A DNA stretch of 33,805 bases, from the NCBI GenBank assembly GCA_947367115.1, contig CANBCW010000022.1, positions 1 to 33,805 of the forward strand. Direction: 5' to 3'. Position numbers and translations under genes: made by a program. Below the pieces are notes generated by a model that ran no database searches, was not told where the DNA came from, and saw only the letters and a program-made list of their open reading frames with translations. Below, piece after piece: positions 1-9,200 of this stretch. The first letter of the stretch is position 1. Every line of letters begins with the position of its first letter. The DNA is from an uncultured Clostridia bacterium (GTDB lineage: Bacteria > Bacillota > Clostridia > Oscillospirales > Oscillospiraceae).

Positions 1-3000
1 TACCGATCCTTGGCGCTGTCGTACACCGCGCCGGGGATCACTTCCTCAGCGGTTTCCACGCTGATCTCGGTGGGCTGGGTCTTATAAGTGATCAGACCCA
101 TGGTAGCGGTGGACGCGTCGATGTTCTCGATCTTGAAGTAGCCGATGAACTGCACTTCGTCCTTCAGCGCCAGGGATGCGGAGCTCATGCTAATGGTGGG
201 AACTTCAATTGCTGTCTGTTTCACAGACACAACATTGCCGTAGGTATCCAGCGTGAAGGTTACAACGGCCTTCTTTTCCACACTCACCGTGGCGTTGGAC
301 GAAGGCCACTCAACAAAGTAATCGTCACTGGCGACCTTATACTCGTAGGAACCAGCCTCTAAGGTTACCGTCGCGGTGTAAATGCCATTGCCGCTTGCCG
401 TCATGGGCGTATCGGTACCCCAGTTATTGAAAGAACCACGCAGATATAGGGTATCGGGAACATAGTGAACCGCCAGTTTCTTGGTCTCACGGTCAAAGGT
501 AAAGGCATACTGGCCGCTGCGGGAAGTGGTAAGGGTACAGTTGTTGGCGGAAGTGTCCATGACCCAGGCTGAGTCACCGGTGTGATCGGTGATGGTGCCT
601 TCATTGCCATACCATTCGTTGTTATAGAGCACCTTGAACTCGTAAGTGCCGGCTTCCAGCATGATCGTCGTGGTAACCTTCTGGTCATCCACATGCATCA
701 TGTTGGGAGTGGGATTCCAGTTGTTAAAGTCACCGGCCAGAACCACATTGGACATAGTGCCGGGCTCATTGGGCTCGTCAATGGAAATCTGCAGTCCGCC
801 CACCTTGATCTCATTGAGCAGTACCAGGTCACCGGGGAGCGTACCCACAGCCAGCTTCAAATACCGCGCCACAAGGGGTTCCGCACTGTAATCGGCCTTG
901 AGCCAGTAAGCACTGGTCTGGGTCGAATCCACATCCATGGTCTGCTTGTAATCAAAGCTGACACCATCCGTGGAATAGTAAACATTGATATATCTGGGCT
1001 GTACCGCACCGGCATCATTGGCACCGGCAAACAGGTGGATGGACAGATCGGTGATCTCCGCCTGACCGCCCAGATCAATGGTGATAATGCCTCTTGCCGC
1101 GCCGGTAGAAGCATCGTTGACCGTCACGTTATCCACGGAGCTGTCGCCGCTGTTTCGGAACGCGAACCAGGAGGAGTTGTTGACATTGTACTGGAACACA
1201 TTGGAGGCCAAACCGTCATTCAGCAGAGCAGTAAAGGGAGAGCCCTCATAGTTCGTGTACACGGTTTCCTTGCCCATGGCGATATTGCTGTTGTCAGACT
1301 GAGAATAGCTGGTGCCGTACACTTCCACCTCACTGATGAGGACCAGCTCTCCCTCGGCTTCCACATCCAGCTTCACATACTGACCCACTACCGCGTCATT
1401 GGCAAGGTCAGCCCAATATCCGAAATCATCATACGGATTCAGGTTCATGGTGCCGTACTTCATATAATTGGTGCCGTCGGCGGAAACGGAGACAGTCACA
1501 GCGGTGGGGGTCATGCCCTCGGCGGCGCTGACAAACGCCAGGACATCGGTAATCTGGTAGCGGCTGCCCAGGTCGATGACCACGCTGCCGGTACCGTCAG
1601 CGGTATCCACACCGTACCAGTCCTCGATATCGCAGTTGACCAGGCTGCCGGTGTAGTCTGCCACAGCGTCGCCCTGGATCGTGGTGTTCAGGGCAATGTT
1701 TTCTTTTCCTGTCAGAGCGGTGCCGTAGACCTCCACCTCATTGATGAACACCCAGGTGGAGCAGTCAGAGGGGCCAACCGTCAGCCGGATATAGCGTCCG
1801 CAGATACCGGGGTTGGACAGGGTCGCCCAGTGGGAGGCTGTGGCCTCATAGTCCTGTACCATGCTGCCCATGCAGAGATAATCCACACCGTTGGTGGACA
1901 CATCGATATTGATATACATGGGCTGCGCCACGCTGGCTTCGTTTTCACCGGCGTAAATATGAACCTCATAGTGATCCAGCGCGTAAACATCGCCCAGGTC
2001 GATGATGATGGTGCCATTGCCTACATCATCCGTGTTTTGGTTATCGCCGGTGCAGGCAAAGCCGAACCACTCACCGGTGAAGGCCAGATCATCGGCATAC
2101 ACGCCATCGGTCAGATTGGCGATATGCGCAGCCGTTCCGGGGTCGATGACCGTGTAATCCTTATGCAGAGCCAAATTCTCAGGACCCGTGGTATCCTCGG
2201 TGCCGTCATCCGTATAGTCAACAAAGCTGACATTGGCAGCGATGGACAGATCCGTGGCGCCATCCGTGGGGCTGACACCGGAGAAGATAACCTGCTGGCC
2301 CACCTTTGCGGCATTGAGCATATTCCAATTGTACTTCGTGGTGGTAGTATCACCCACATGGCAGGCAATCAGCACCTGACCTTCCACGATCTCAATGTTG
2401 GAAGTCTCATCCGCGCAGCCATTGCCCTCGAACTTGTCCACCACGATCCACGCAGACTTGGCATTGTCCCACTGCGCGATCACATTGAGCGTGTAGTGGA
2501 CATTCGCATTGGCATGGGTCAGCAGGCCTTCATTGAAATCAGGGGTGAACAGGACAGCCTCACCGTTGTCAACATGCTCGTTTTCGCCGGTAATGATGGT
2601 GGCTTCAGCGGGGATAAACTTCAGGAAAGCCGCAGGCTCCACATAGGTATTGGCGTTCAGCGCGGTGCAGCCGGACAGCTTGACCGCATCGCCCACGGAG
2701 AGCTGGCTCAGAATCTTGTAGTTGGTGCCGGAGTATTCCACAGGGTTATCGCTGGCAGCAACGCCAGTCTCCCAGTCATGGCAGGCAACCAGCCATTCGC
2801 TTTCACCAAGCTGAATGCTCGGCGTGCTGCTGCCGGAGCCGTAGGAGATGGACTTGACCACGTTGATCTGCCGATCCGCATTCCACTCGAACACCACATT
2901 CAGCGTGTAACGGATGTTGGCGTTATCCACCGTGATCAGGCCGTTGTTCCAGCTGGGAGAGAAAATAAAGCAGTCACCGGCCTGAATAACGGAGTTTCTT

Positions 3001-4261
3001 CCATTGATATAGACACCCTGATTATTCTGGGCGATGGTGTTGGAGCCGGTGAGATACATCTCATTGCGCAGGAACGCCGCCGCGGCGATCAGCTCTTCCT
3101 CGGTGGCAGCAGCGTTATTCAGAACGGCGCAGGCCTCCTCGTAAACCTCACGGATGGTCATGATCTGGGCTTCTGAATAATCGTAGAACCAGATCTGCTC
3201 GGATTCGGTAATGGCCTTCTGCAGATTGACCCGGGCGGTATCCACAGCGTCCGTTTCGGTGGAGGACAACTGGATCACCCGGTCGGAGTTGTTGGCGATG
3301 TAGCCGGTAACGGTAGCGCCGGTGCTGCAAACGCCCTCGATCTTCAGGCGGCCGTTGCTGCATACTTCCGTGACCTCGAACATGGTAAACCGGGGCAGCA
3401 GATAGTCATAGGTCGTATCCGTTTCGGAGCCGTAGATGTACTTGGTCGCGTTAGCAACATACAGGCCGGGGGTGGGATTGCTGCCGGAGTAGTCGATTTG
3501 GGCAACAGAGCTGTTGGACTGGTAGGGCAGCACACCGTAGCCGTTAATGTAGGAAGTAGACAGAGAGTAGTTCTTGAAGTACACACCGCCGCCGTTGGTC
3601 TCCAGGCCGGATGCGTCGGAGGTGTTGCCCTCGACGGTGTAGATACGGCCGTCGGAAACATACAGGCAGATGCCGATGTGGGCAACGCCGTTGGAGTTCT
3701 GGAAAAACACCAAATCACCGTATTGGGGGGTATAGGAACCACCCTCGTAAGCGGAGTACTTATAGTAGCCCGCGCCCTTGAGCTGACGCACCCACTGGGA
3801 GCAGCTGATCTCTTTCCAGATGTAGTCGTAATCACCGGAGTGATAGCGAGCCAGGGAAGAATATGTAGCCTGATCCGTACAGTGGGACTGGTACAGGCAC
3901 CAGGACACGAAGCAGGCGCACCAGGGGTAATCGCTGCCGCCGTAGCCCAGACCCAGGTCACCCATGTTGTAGCTGAACTCAACATAGTTGGCGCTGCCGG
4001 AAACCTCGCCGGAGAAAGCGCCGTTGGAAGCGCCCTCCTGATAGCCCAGCTGGCTCAGCGCAATGGCGATCAGGTCAGTCCGGTTGTCACCGGTGATCGG
4101 AACACGCTTATAGTTCTCGTAATACACACCGCCGGCATAGGAGCTGGAGGGGCCGGACTGGGCACCGGGGCGATAGGTAGCCCAAAAGCGGGGCTCGCCA
4201 CGGAGATCAGAAGCACGACCGCCAGAACCACTGACAGCGTCCTTGTAAAGAATTTTCTCAC
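1..4261 (-). CDS. Large secreted multidomain protein, 3' end outside the window: signal peptide, CHAP-like amidase domain, helical region, F5/8-type-C (discoidin)-like repeats, two X25/E-set starch-associated-like modules. Signal peptide and body are in different frames (break near 4184-4187).
   Basis: Minus-strand reading gives MRKFFTRTLSVVLAVVLLISVASPAFG (GTG start at 4261), then in another frame ATYRPGAQSGPSSSYAGGVYYENYKRVPITGDNRTDLIAIALSQLGYQEG...YPWCACFVSWC...YGDLVFFQNSNGVAHIGICLYVSDGRIYTVEGNTS (CHAP-like). Later ...SVVIDLGSRYQITDVLAFVS... (discoidin-like) and VLAGDFNNWNPTPNMMHV / LYLRGSFNNWGTDTPM (X25-like). The body frame reads to base 1 in the parts I translated; it is missing from the ORF track because it runs off the edge. 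Confidence 0.75.
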
Positions 4262-4443
4262 GATAGATCATCTCCCATAAAAAATTTCTCATGCGTTCTC
4301 AGACTGCAGAAACTTATTATAAATTTTAGCAAATGAAGTAAACGATGTAAATATTTAATCGCTCGATTTTCGCCGCAGGCAACAGAATCGTGAAAAGTCG
4401 CAAAACCGCTTCGCACATCTGCACACTACTCACAAACAGCAAA

Positions 4444-4470
4444 ACGCCGCACCGGAAATCGGTGCGGCGT
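4444..4470. terminator. Hairpin just after the RHH gene stop; 11-bp stem
   Basis: acgccgcaccg-gaaat-cggtgcggcgt; U-tract weak. Near-identical to the hairpin at 5044-5078. Confidence 0.55.
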
Positions 4471-4474
4471 GCTG

Positions 4475-4678
4475 TCAGGCTTTGCGTGTAGGCTTCACAT
4501 TCACATCGGGGCTGATATCCCCATCGATGCTGCCATGCTTATCCTCAAACGCCTTAATGTTCTCCCGAACAAGGACGAGAATATGGCTGTTGACACTGCG
4601 GCCTTCATAATCCGCCACAAAGCCGATCTTTTTCAGCATTTCCTCTTCAATTCGGATGGACACGCTTTTTATCGCCAT
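4475..4678 (-). CDS. Ribbon-helix-helix (Arc/MetJ-type) small DNA-binding protein
   Basis: MAIKSVSIRIEEEMLKKIGFVADYEGRSVNSHILVLVRENIKAFEDKHGSI...: beta strand followed by two helices, as in Arc-like RHH proteins. Confidence 0.7.
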   Translation of the reverse strand: MAIKSVSIRIEEEMLKKIGFVADYEGRSVNSHILVLVRENIKAFEDKHGSIDGDISPDVNVKPTRKA

Positions 4679-4746
4679 AAAAAAACACCCCTAATGGATA
4701 TATTTTGTGTTTATTTTATGGCTTTTATATGTTATTATGTCCTTAT

Positions 4747-4765
4747 TAGATATACCGTATATCTA
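4747..4765. promoter_or_regulatory. 19-bp inverted repeat in the divergent RHH/82-aa intergenic region; candidate RHH operator
   Basis: TAGATATAC-C-GTATATCTA: perfect 9-bp arms around one central base, just upstream of the RBS AAGGAGG (4772-4778). Confidence 0.5.
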
Positions 4766-4787
4766 TAAACTAAGGAGGTACTTTATT

Positions 4788-5036
4788 ATGTCATCATCAG
4801 TTGAGATTTTGGCCCAGGAGCTGCCCGCACTGGCTGCGGCAGATTCCCACTGTTGGGAATGTCTTGCGGAAGTCGAACGTCGAACACCGGAATTTCTGCG
4901 CATTCGGGATAGGCTGACGGAAGAAGATCAGGAAGCGCTTGACCTGTATATCGCCGCCTGTGAAGAGCATCAATACAGCTTCGTCTATCCGGCATACGAG
5001 CTTGGTAAACGCCACCGCTATATTCTGGTAAAATAG
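4788..5036 (+). CDS. Uncharacterised 82-aa acidic helical protein, divergent from the RHH gene (possibly DUF6809-like, low certainty)
   Basis: RBS taaggaggta then ATG at 4788: MSSSVEILAQELPALAAADSHCWECLAEVERRTPEFLRIRDRLTEEDQEALDLYIAACEEHQYSFVYPAYELGKRHRYILVK. The track start at 4707 is unlikely. Confidence 0.7.
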   Translation: MSSSVEILAQELPALAAADSHCWECLAEVERRTPEFLRIRDRLTEEDQEALDLYIAACEEHQYSFVYPAYELGKRHRYILVK

Positions 5037-5043
5037 GCACCGG

Positions 5044-5078
5044 CAGCACGCCGCACCGAAAATCGGTGCGGCGTGCTG
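5044..5078. terminator. 16-bp perfect-stem hairpin between the convergent 82-aa and radical SAM genes; likely bidirectional terminator
   Basis: cagcacgccgcaccga-aaa-tcggtgcggcgtgctg. Confidence 0.6.
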
Positions 5079-5928
5079 TTATTCTGCCAGCGTGTCCGCA
5101 AGGGTGCGTATAGACCGGCGGTAGCTTTGGTTGAGGCGGCACATATACTCCGGCTTTCCGTCGAACCGGCCTGTCTCCGCGGCGGTAACAGCGGCGCAGT
5201 TGGTGCAGGTGCCCCGCAGCTCACATTCCCTGCAGTCCGGGCACAGGCTGATGGCGGCGGTCTTTTCCACGATCTCCTCCCACGCCCCGGTAAAGCCCTG
5301 CTCAAAAGGCCGCGCTGCGGGCGTATTGAGCATACCGCAGGGTGTCATGCGTCCATCCCATGTGATCCAAAACTGGGAACGACCGGCATAGCAGGCCATC
5401 GGATCCCCCGGCTCCATGGAGCAGCTCATGCTGATCTCGTCCCCGGTGCCCAGCCCCGCGGCGATGCGCCGAACCTGCTCCGTCGCCGCACAGCGTTTCG
5501 TAGCCCGCGGCCGACGCGCCGTAAACCGTAACATTGACCATAGCAGGGGGCAGCCGCCGGAACAGCGCCCGCAGCCCATCATCCAGCAGGCTTCCATTGG
5601 TGTTGATAGAGATCGAGAGCCCCATTTTTGTCAGTCCGGTATAGATCTCCTCAAAATCCGGGCGCAGAAACGGCTCTCCACCGGTGAGCAGCAGGAACAG
5701 CAGCCCCGCGTCCCGCGCCTGGCGGCCCATTTCCAGCCATTCCAGCGCCGTCCGCTCCCGACCAATGGCGGTCATCTGCTGGGGGGTCATGCGGATGTAG
5801 CACATTTTACACCGGAAATTGCACCGGGGGGTCAGCTCAAAAGCACCGCTGATGGGAACCGTCTGCAAAGCCGCTCTTGCGCTAAGCACCTGTTTGATTT
5901 GATAAACCTGATCCATAAGCAAACTCAT
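5079..5928 (-). pseudogene. Radical SAM protein (SPASM-like C-terminus), frame-shifted and apparently internally deleted
   Basis: Frame 1 (5302-5928): MSLLMDQVYQIKQ...FELTPRCNFRCKMCYIRMTPQQM...LTGGEPFLRPDF...VNVTVYGASAAGYETLCGDG. Then another frame (from 5079-5597): EQVRRIAAGLGTGDEISMSC...CYAGRSQFWITWDGRMTPCGMLNTPAARPFEQGFTGAWEEIV...CPDCRECELRGTCTNCAAVTAAETGRFDGKPEYMCRL. Combined ~283 aa. Confidence 0.7.
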
Positions 5929-5974
5929 TTCTAAACGGTTCTGCCGCCCTTCGCTTCCGGGGCGGTAGAGGACG

Positions 5975-6003
5975 ACCGACTTCAGCGGTACACTGAAGCC
6001 GGT
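5975..6003. promoter_or_regulatory. Intercistronic 11-bp hairpin between the peptide gene and the radical SAM gene
   Basis: accgacttcag-cggtaca-ctgaagccggt: 10 Watson-Crick pairs plus one position that is G-U on the minus-strand RNA. A second hairpin, ccgccc...gggcgg, lies at 5944-5965. No U-tract. Confidence 0.5.
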
Positions 6004-6013
6004 CTGTGGGTAT

Positions 6014-6286
6014 TTAGGATGTAAACGCCATATTGGCGCTGGTATGATAGCAGATCATATCCGTGTCTTTGGCAAAGCTTCCATGGATGCTGCAGCCGGC
6101 ATCCCAGAAATAGCCCTGCATCGCCAGGGAATAAACATGGCTGTAGCCCAAAGTTGCCTTGTCGCTGTCTGTTTTTACGCACTCGCTGCTGTTCATGCCG
6201 ATTTTCAGATAAGAACAGGCGGAAATCTGTTGGGTCAGGGCAAATTCCTCTACGGCAAATACCGGCTTGATGTAGGTTTTTTTCAT
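6014..6286 (-). CDS. 90-aa RiPP-precursor-like peptide with four Cys
   Basis: ATG at 6286 with AAGGAGGT upstream: MKKTYIKPVFAVEEFALTQQISACSYLKIGMNSSECVKTDSDKATLGYSHVYSLAMQGYFWDAGCSIHGSFAKDTDMICYHTSANMAFTS. ATGA overlap with the upstream gene's stop; followed by a radical SAM gene, with a PqqD-like gene in the same operon. Confidence 0.7.
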   Translation of the reverse strand: MKKTYIKPVFAVEEFALTQQISACSYLKIGMNSSECVKTDSDKATLGYSHVYSLAMQGYFWDAGCSIHGSFAKDTDMICYHTSANMAFTS

Positions 6287-9200
6287 ACTCTGACCTCCTT
6301 TCGGATCATCGGCACAATGGCCGCCAATCCAAACAGGCCAACACAAACCGCTGCCCACAGCAGGTCAGTCTCACCGGTTTTGGGGTTCTCCTCAATGGGC
6401 GCATCGCTGCCGGTATTGCCGCCGCCGGGCTGTTCCTCATCCGGCTGACCGGCGTTGGTGTTTTCCCGCAGGACGCTCTTCATGCGCAGCAGCTGCGTGA
6501 CCAGCGGGCAGGAAACCTCTGTCCAGGTATCCTCATTCAGCGGAGCCTGCAGGAGCACGCCATCCTCGTATTTATAGCGCACATTTTCTTCCGTTTTGGT
6601 CAGTGTGCCAAACTCCAGACCAACCGTCTTAACATTGGTAAAGGACACCATGCCGGAATTGACCTGAATGACCACATAGTAGTAATCGGAATCGCCATCG
6701 ACCTTCGGACAACTGCGGTAATCGACAGGGTAATACTGCTCCGTACCGCTGGTGCCCACGGTGATATTCACCCAGCCGTCACTGGTCCAGTAGCGAATCG
6801 AGGAGGCTCCATTGGTTTCCGTTCCGCCTTCAAAGTCGGATTCGTCCAGATCGTGAACGCCGATCTGCAGCAGACCCGCGGTATTCGCCGTGGTCTCCTT
6901 CACAAACAGAACCACCGCGTTGCTGCCGGCAGCGCCCATGTAGACCTCATTATTGGGGCCGGCGATGGCAAACTGCTGCAGGTTGCCGCTGGTGGCGCTG
7001 AACCAGCCCTCATTCAAATTCTCAGTAAAGGACCAGTGCTGACCGAAGGTGCCGCTCAGCGACGGCGTGCCATCCTCTCCCATCGTCAGGCCAATGGCTG
7101 CCGCCTTGCTGTCAAATACCAGCGTACGCAGCTCTGTAAACACGGCGCCCAGCTCCGCGCCATATTCATCGGCAGTGGGATCCTCCAGCGGATTGTAGAT
7201 CCGGATGCCGTCGATATACAGCTTCGTGGGCTTGACATAGGGGTTGAAATCCGAATCAAACTCATAGGTAGGAATACCGCTGATGGTAACCGAGAACGTG
7301 CCGTAGGGCAAATCTGTCAGCCGGAACACAGGAACCTGATAGACTTCATCCGTTTCAGGGGTCTGATCCGTACCGGTGGTGGTGATCTGATCAAATTCGG
7401 TGATGATCGGGTAGTATCGGGTCTGGGATGCCCCGCCTGTCTCAAAGACACCTGTCACAGCCACCTGAATGATGGCAGAGTCGGCAGCATTGGTGCGGCT
7501 GATCATCTCGAAGCCCGTTCCCTTGAAGGTGAACGCTGCGGCCTCCAGCGTTGTGGTCTGGCTTCCGGACAGCGTGATCTCAGCAATCGTGCCGCCGGAC
7601 ATGGTCACATCCGTGGATCCGGCATACACCTGGTCATGACCATACTGCTCACTCTGATCCGAGGCCTGCGCCTGATTGTGCTCGCTGGTAGGTGCAAAGG
7701 TATCCTTGTCCGTCTGATAAATAACCGCAGCAAAATCATCTTCATAGTACACCACATTGGCAGGCAGGAAGGTGATCTTTTTGAACATCACCGCTTCGTT
7801 CTGGATATTGGTGCTGCCGGTATTGCCCAAAACCGCGGCATCCGTGTAGCCGGCCTCACGGACGCGGAACGCAATGTAGATCGTATCCCGCTGATCCATG
7901 AACTCCTTGGGCGTATACGTCATGAAGACGCTGTCCTTGTTCGCATCAGCCGCGGGATCGAGCACGGCATAGCCCGCAGCGGTTCCGGCAGCATTGATGT
8001 TGATATTGCCCTGATAATCGGTATCCTGGGCGAAAATACCCCAAGCGAGGTTGCCGTTACCGGTCAGCGCATTGAAGCCGTTGACGCTGTTGTTCCCATA
8101 GCTGGGCACATTTGCCTCGTTGGTAATACCCAGCATCTCGAATACCGTCTCCCGGCCCGCCACGGTGTAAGTATCCTCGTTGAACAGCTCCCTGTACGTC
8201 AGCTCCACCCGCAGGCCGTAATCCAGCACATAGGTGTAAGACTGCACGTCCAGTACAAAGATCTGTACAGGAATGGTAGCCGTAGCGGTCTTATATACAC
8301 CGCCGAAGGTATAGGTGTACGCAATGTCCAGATAGATCAGTTTCACACCTGTGGTCTGGAAATCCGCGGTGATATTGCCGTCAGCGTCCAGGGTGATTTC
8401 ACCGGGCTGTAATTCGATGACCTGATTACCGCTCAGCGCCACGGTATTGATGGCCGTGATGGTATGCTCCACCAGATTGCTCAGCGGCGTATCCGCATCG
8501 TTGGCCGCGGCGGACACATCCGCCGCCAGAACGGCCTTGCTGATCATCAGGGCGTTGTCTCTCCAGTGATAGTACAGCGGCCGGGTCGGAACGTAGACGG
8601 TAAAATCTGCCTCGTCCTGCAGCGGCGCATTGTTGGTCGGTGTATTGGCAGGCGGGACGGAGTTGGTGTCATCGCGCTGGTAAGTGGTCACATCCACCGT
8701 ATTTTCGTACTTGCCGTCTGAAACCTGATCGTCGGTGGGCGTGTAATAAATCCCCTCAACCGTCAGCGTGCCGCCGGGTTCGACGACCAGTTTGTTCTTC
8801 AAATACTCCTGAAGCTCCTCGTTACTGGTAAAGGTGCGCTCCGTGACACCGCCGTCGGGATCCTTGTAAATAAACACCAGATCGGTGATATCCAGCGTTC
8901 CTCCGTCCTGATCCACGGCAGGGCTGTCGGTGGATACCTGCAGGCCGGACTCCGGACTGATGGAAATACCGCCGTCAGAATCACGGAAGGTGGGGTGAAT
9001 CTGGTTTGTATCTCCGGAATTGGTAAAGACGAAGTCATTTTTCACCGGCGCAGTGTCCGTAATATCCTGGCTGATGGTCTGCTGGATCGTCACAGGATCC
9101 CCCACTGCTGCATTGCTTGCCGCAGTGGATGTCGAATCGTTGCGCATATACGCTGTAACCGTCACCTGATTGCGGAACCCGCCGGCCTGGATATCCGCCG

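Noticed and set aside
582-3176. 864-aa plus-strand ORF
   Set aside because: Antisense to the CHAP/discoidin-like coding frame; His/Ile/Val/Gly-rich translation with no domain signature, typical of the mirror frame of GC-rich coding DNA.
3344-3985. 213-aa minus-strand ORF
   Set aside because: Wrong frame of the CHAP protein; Pro/Thr/Arg/Ser-rich shadow translation.
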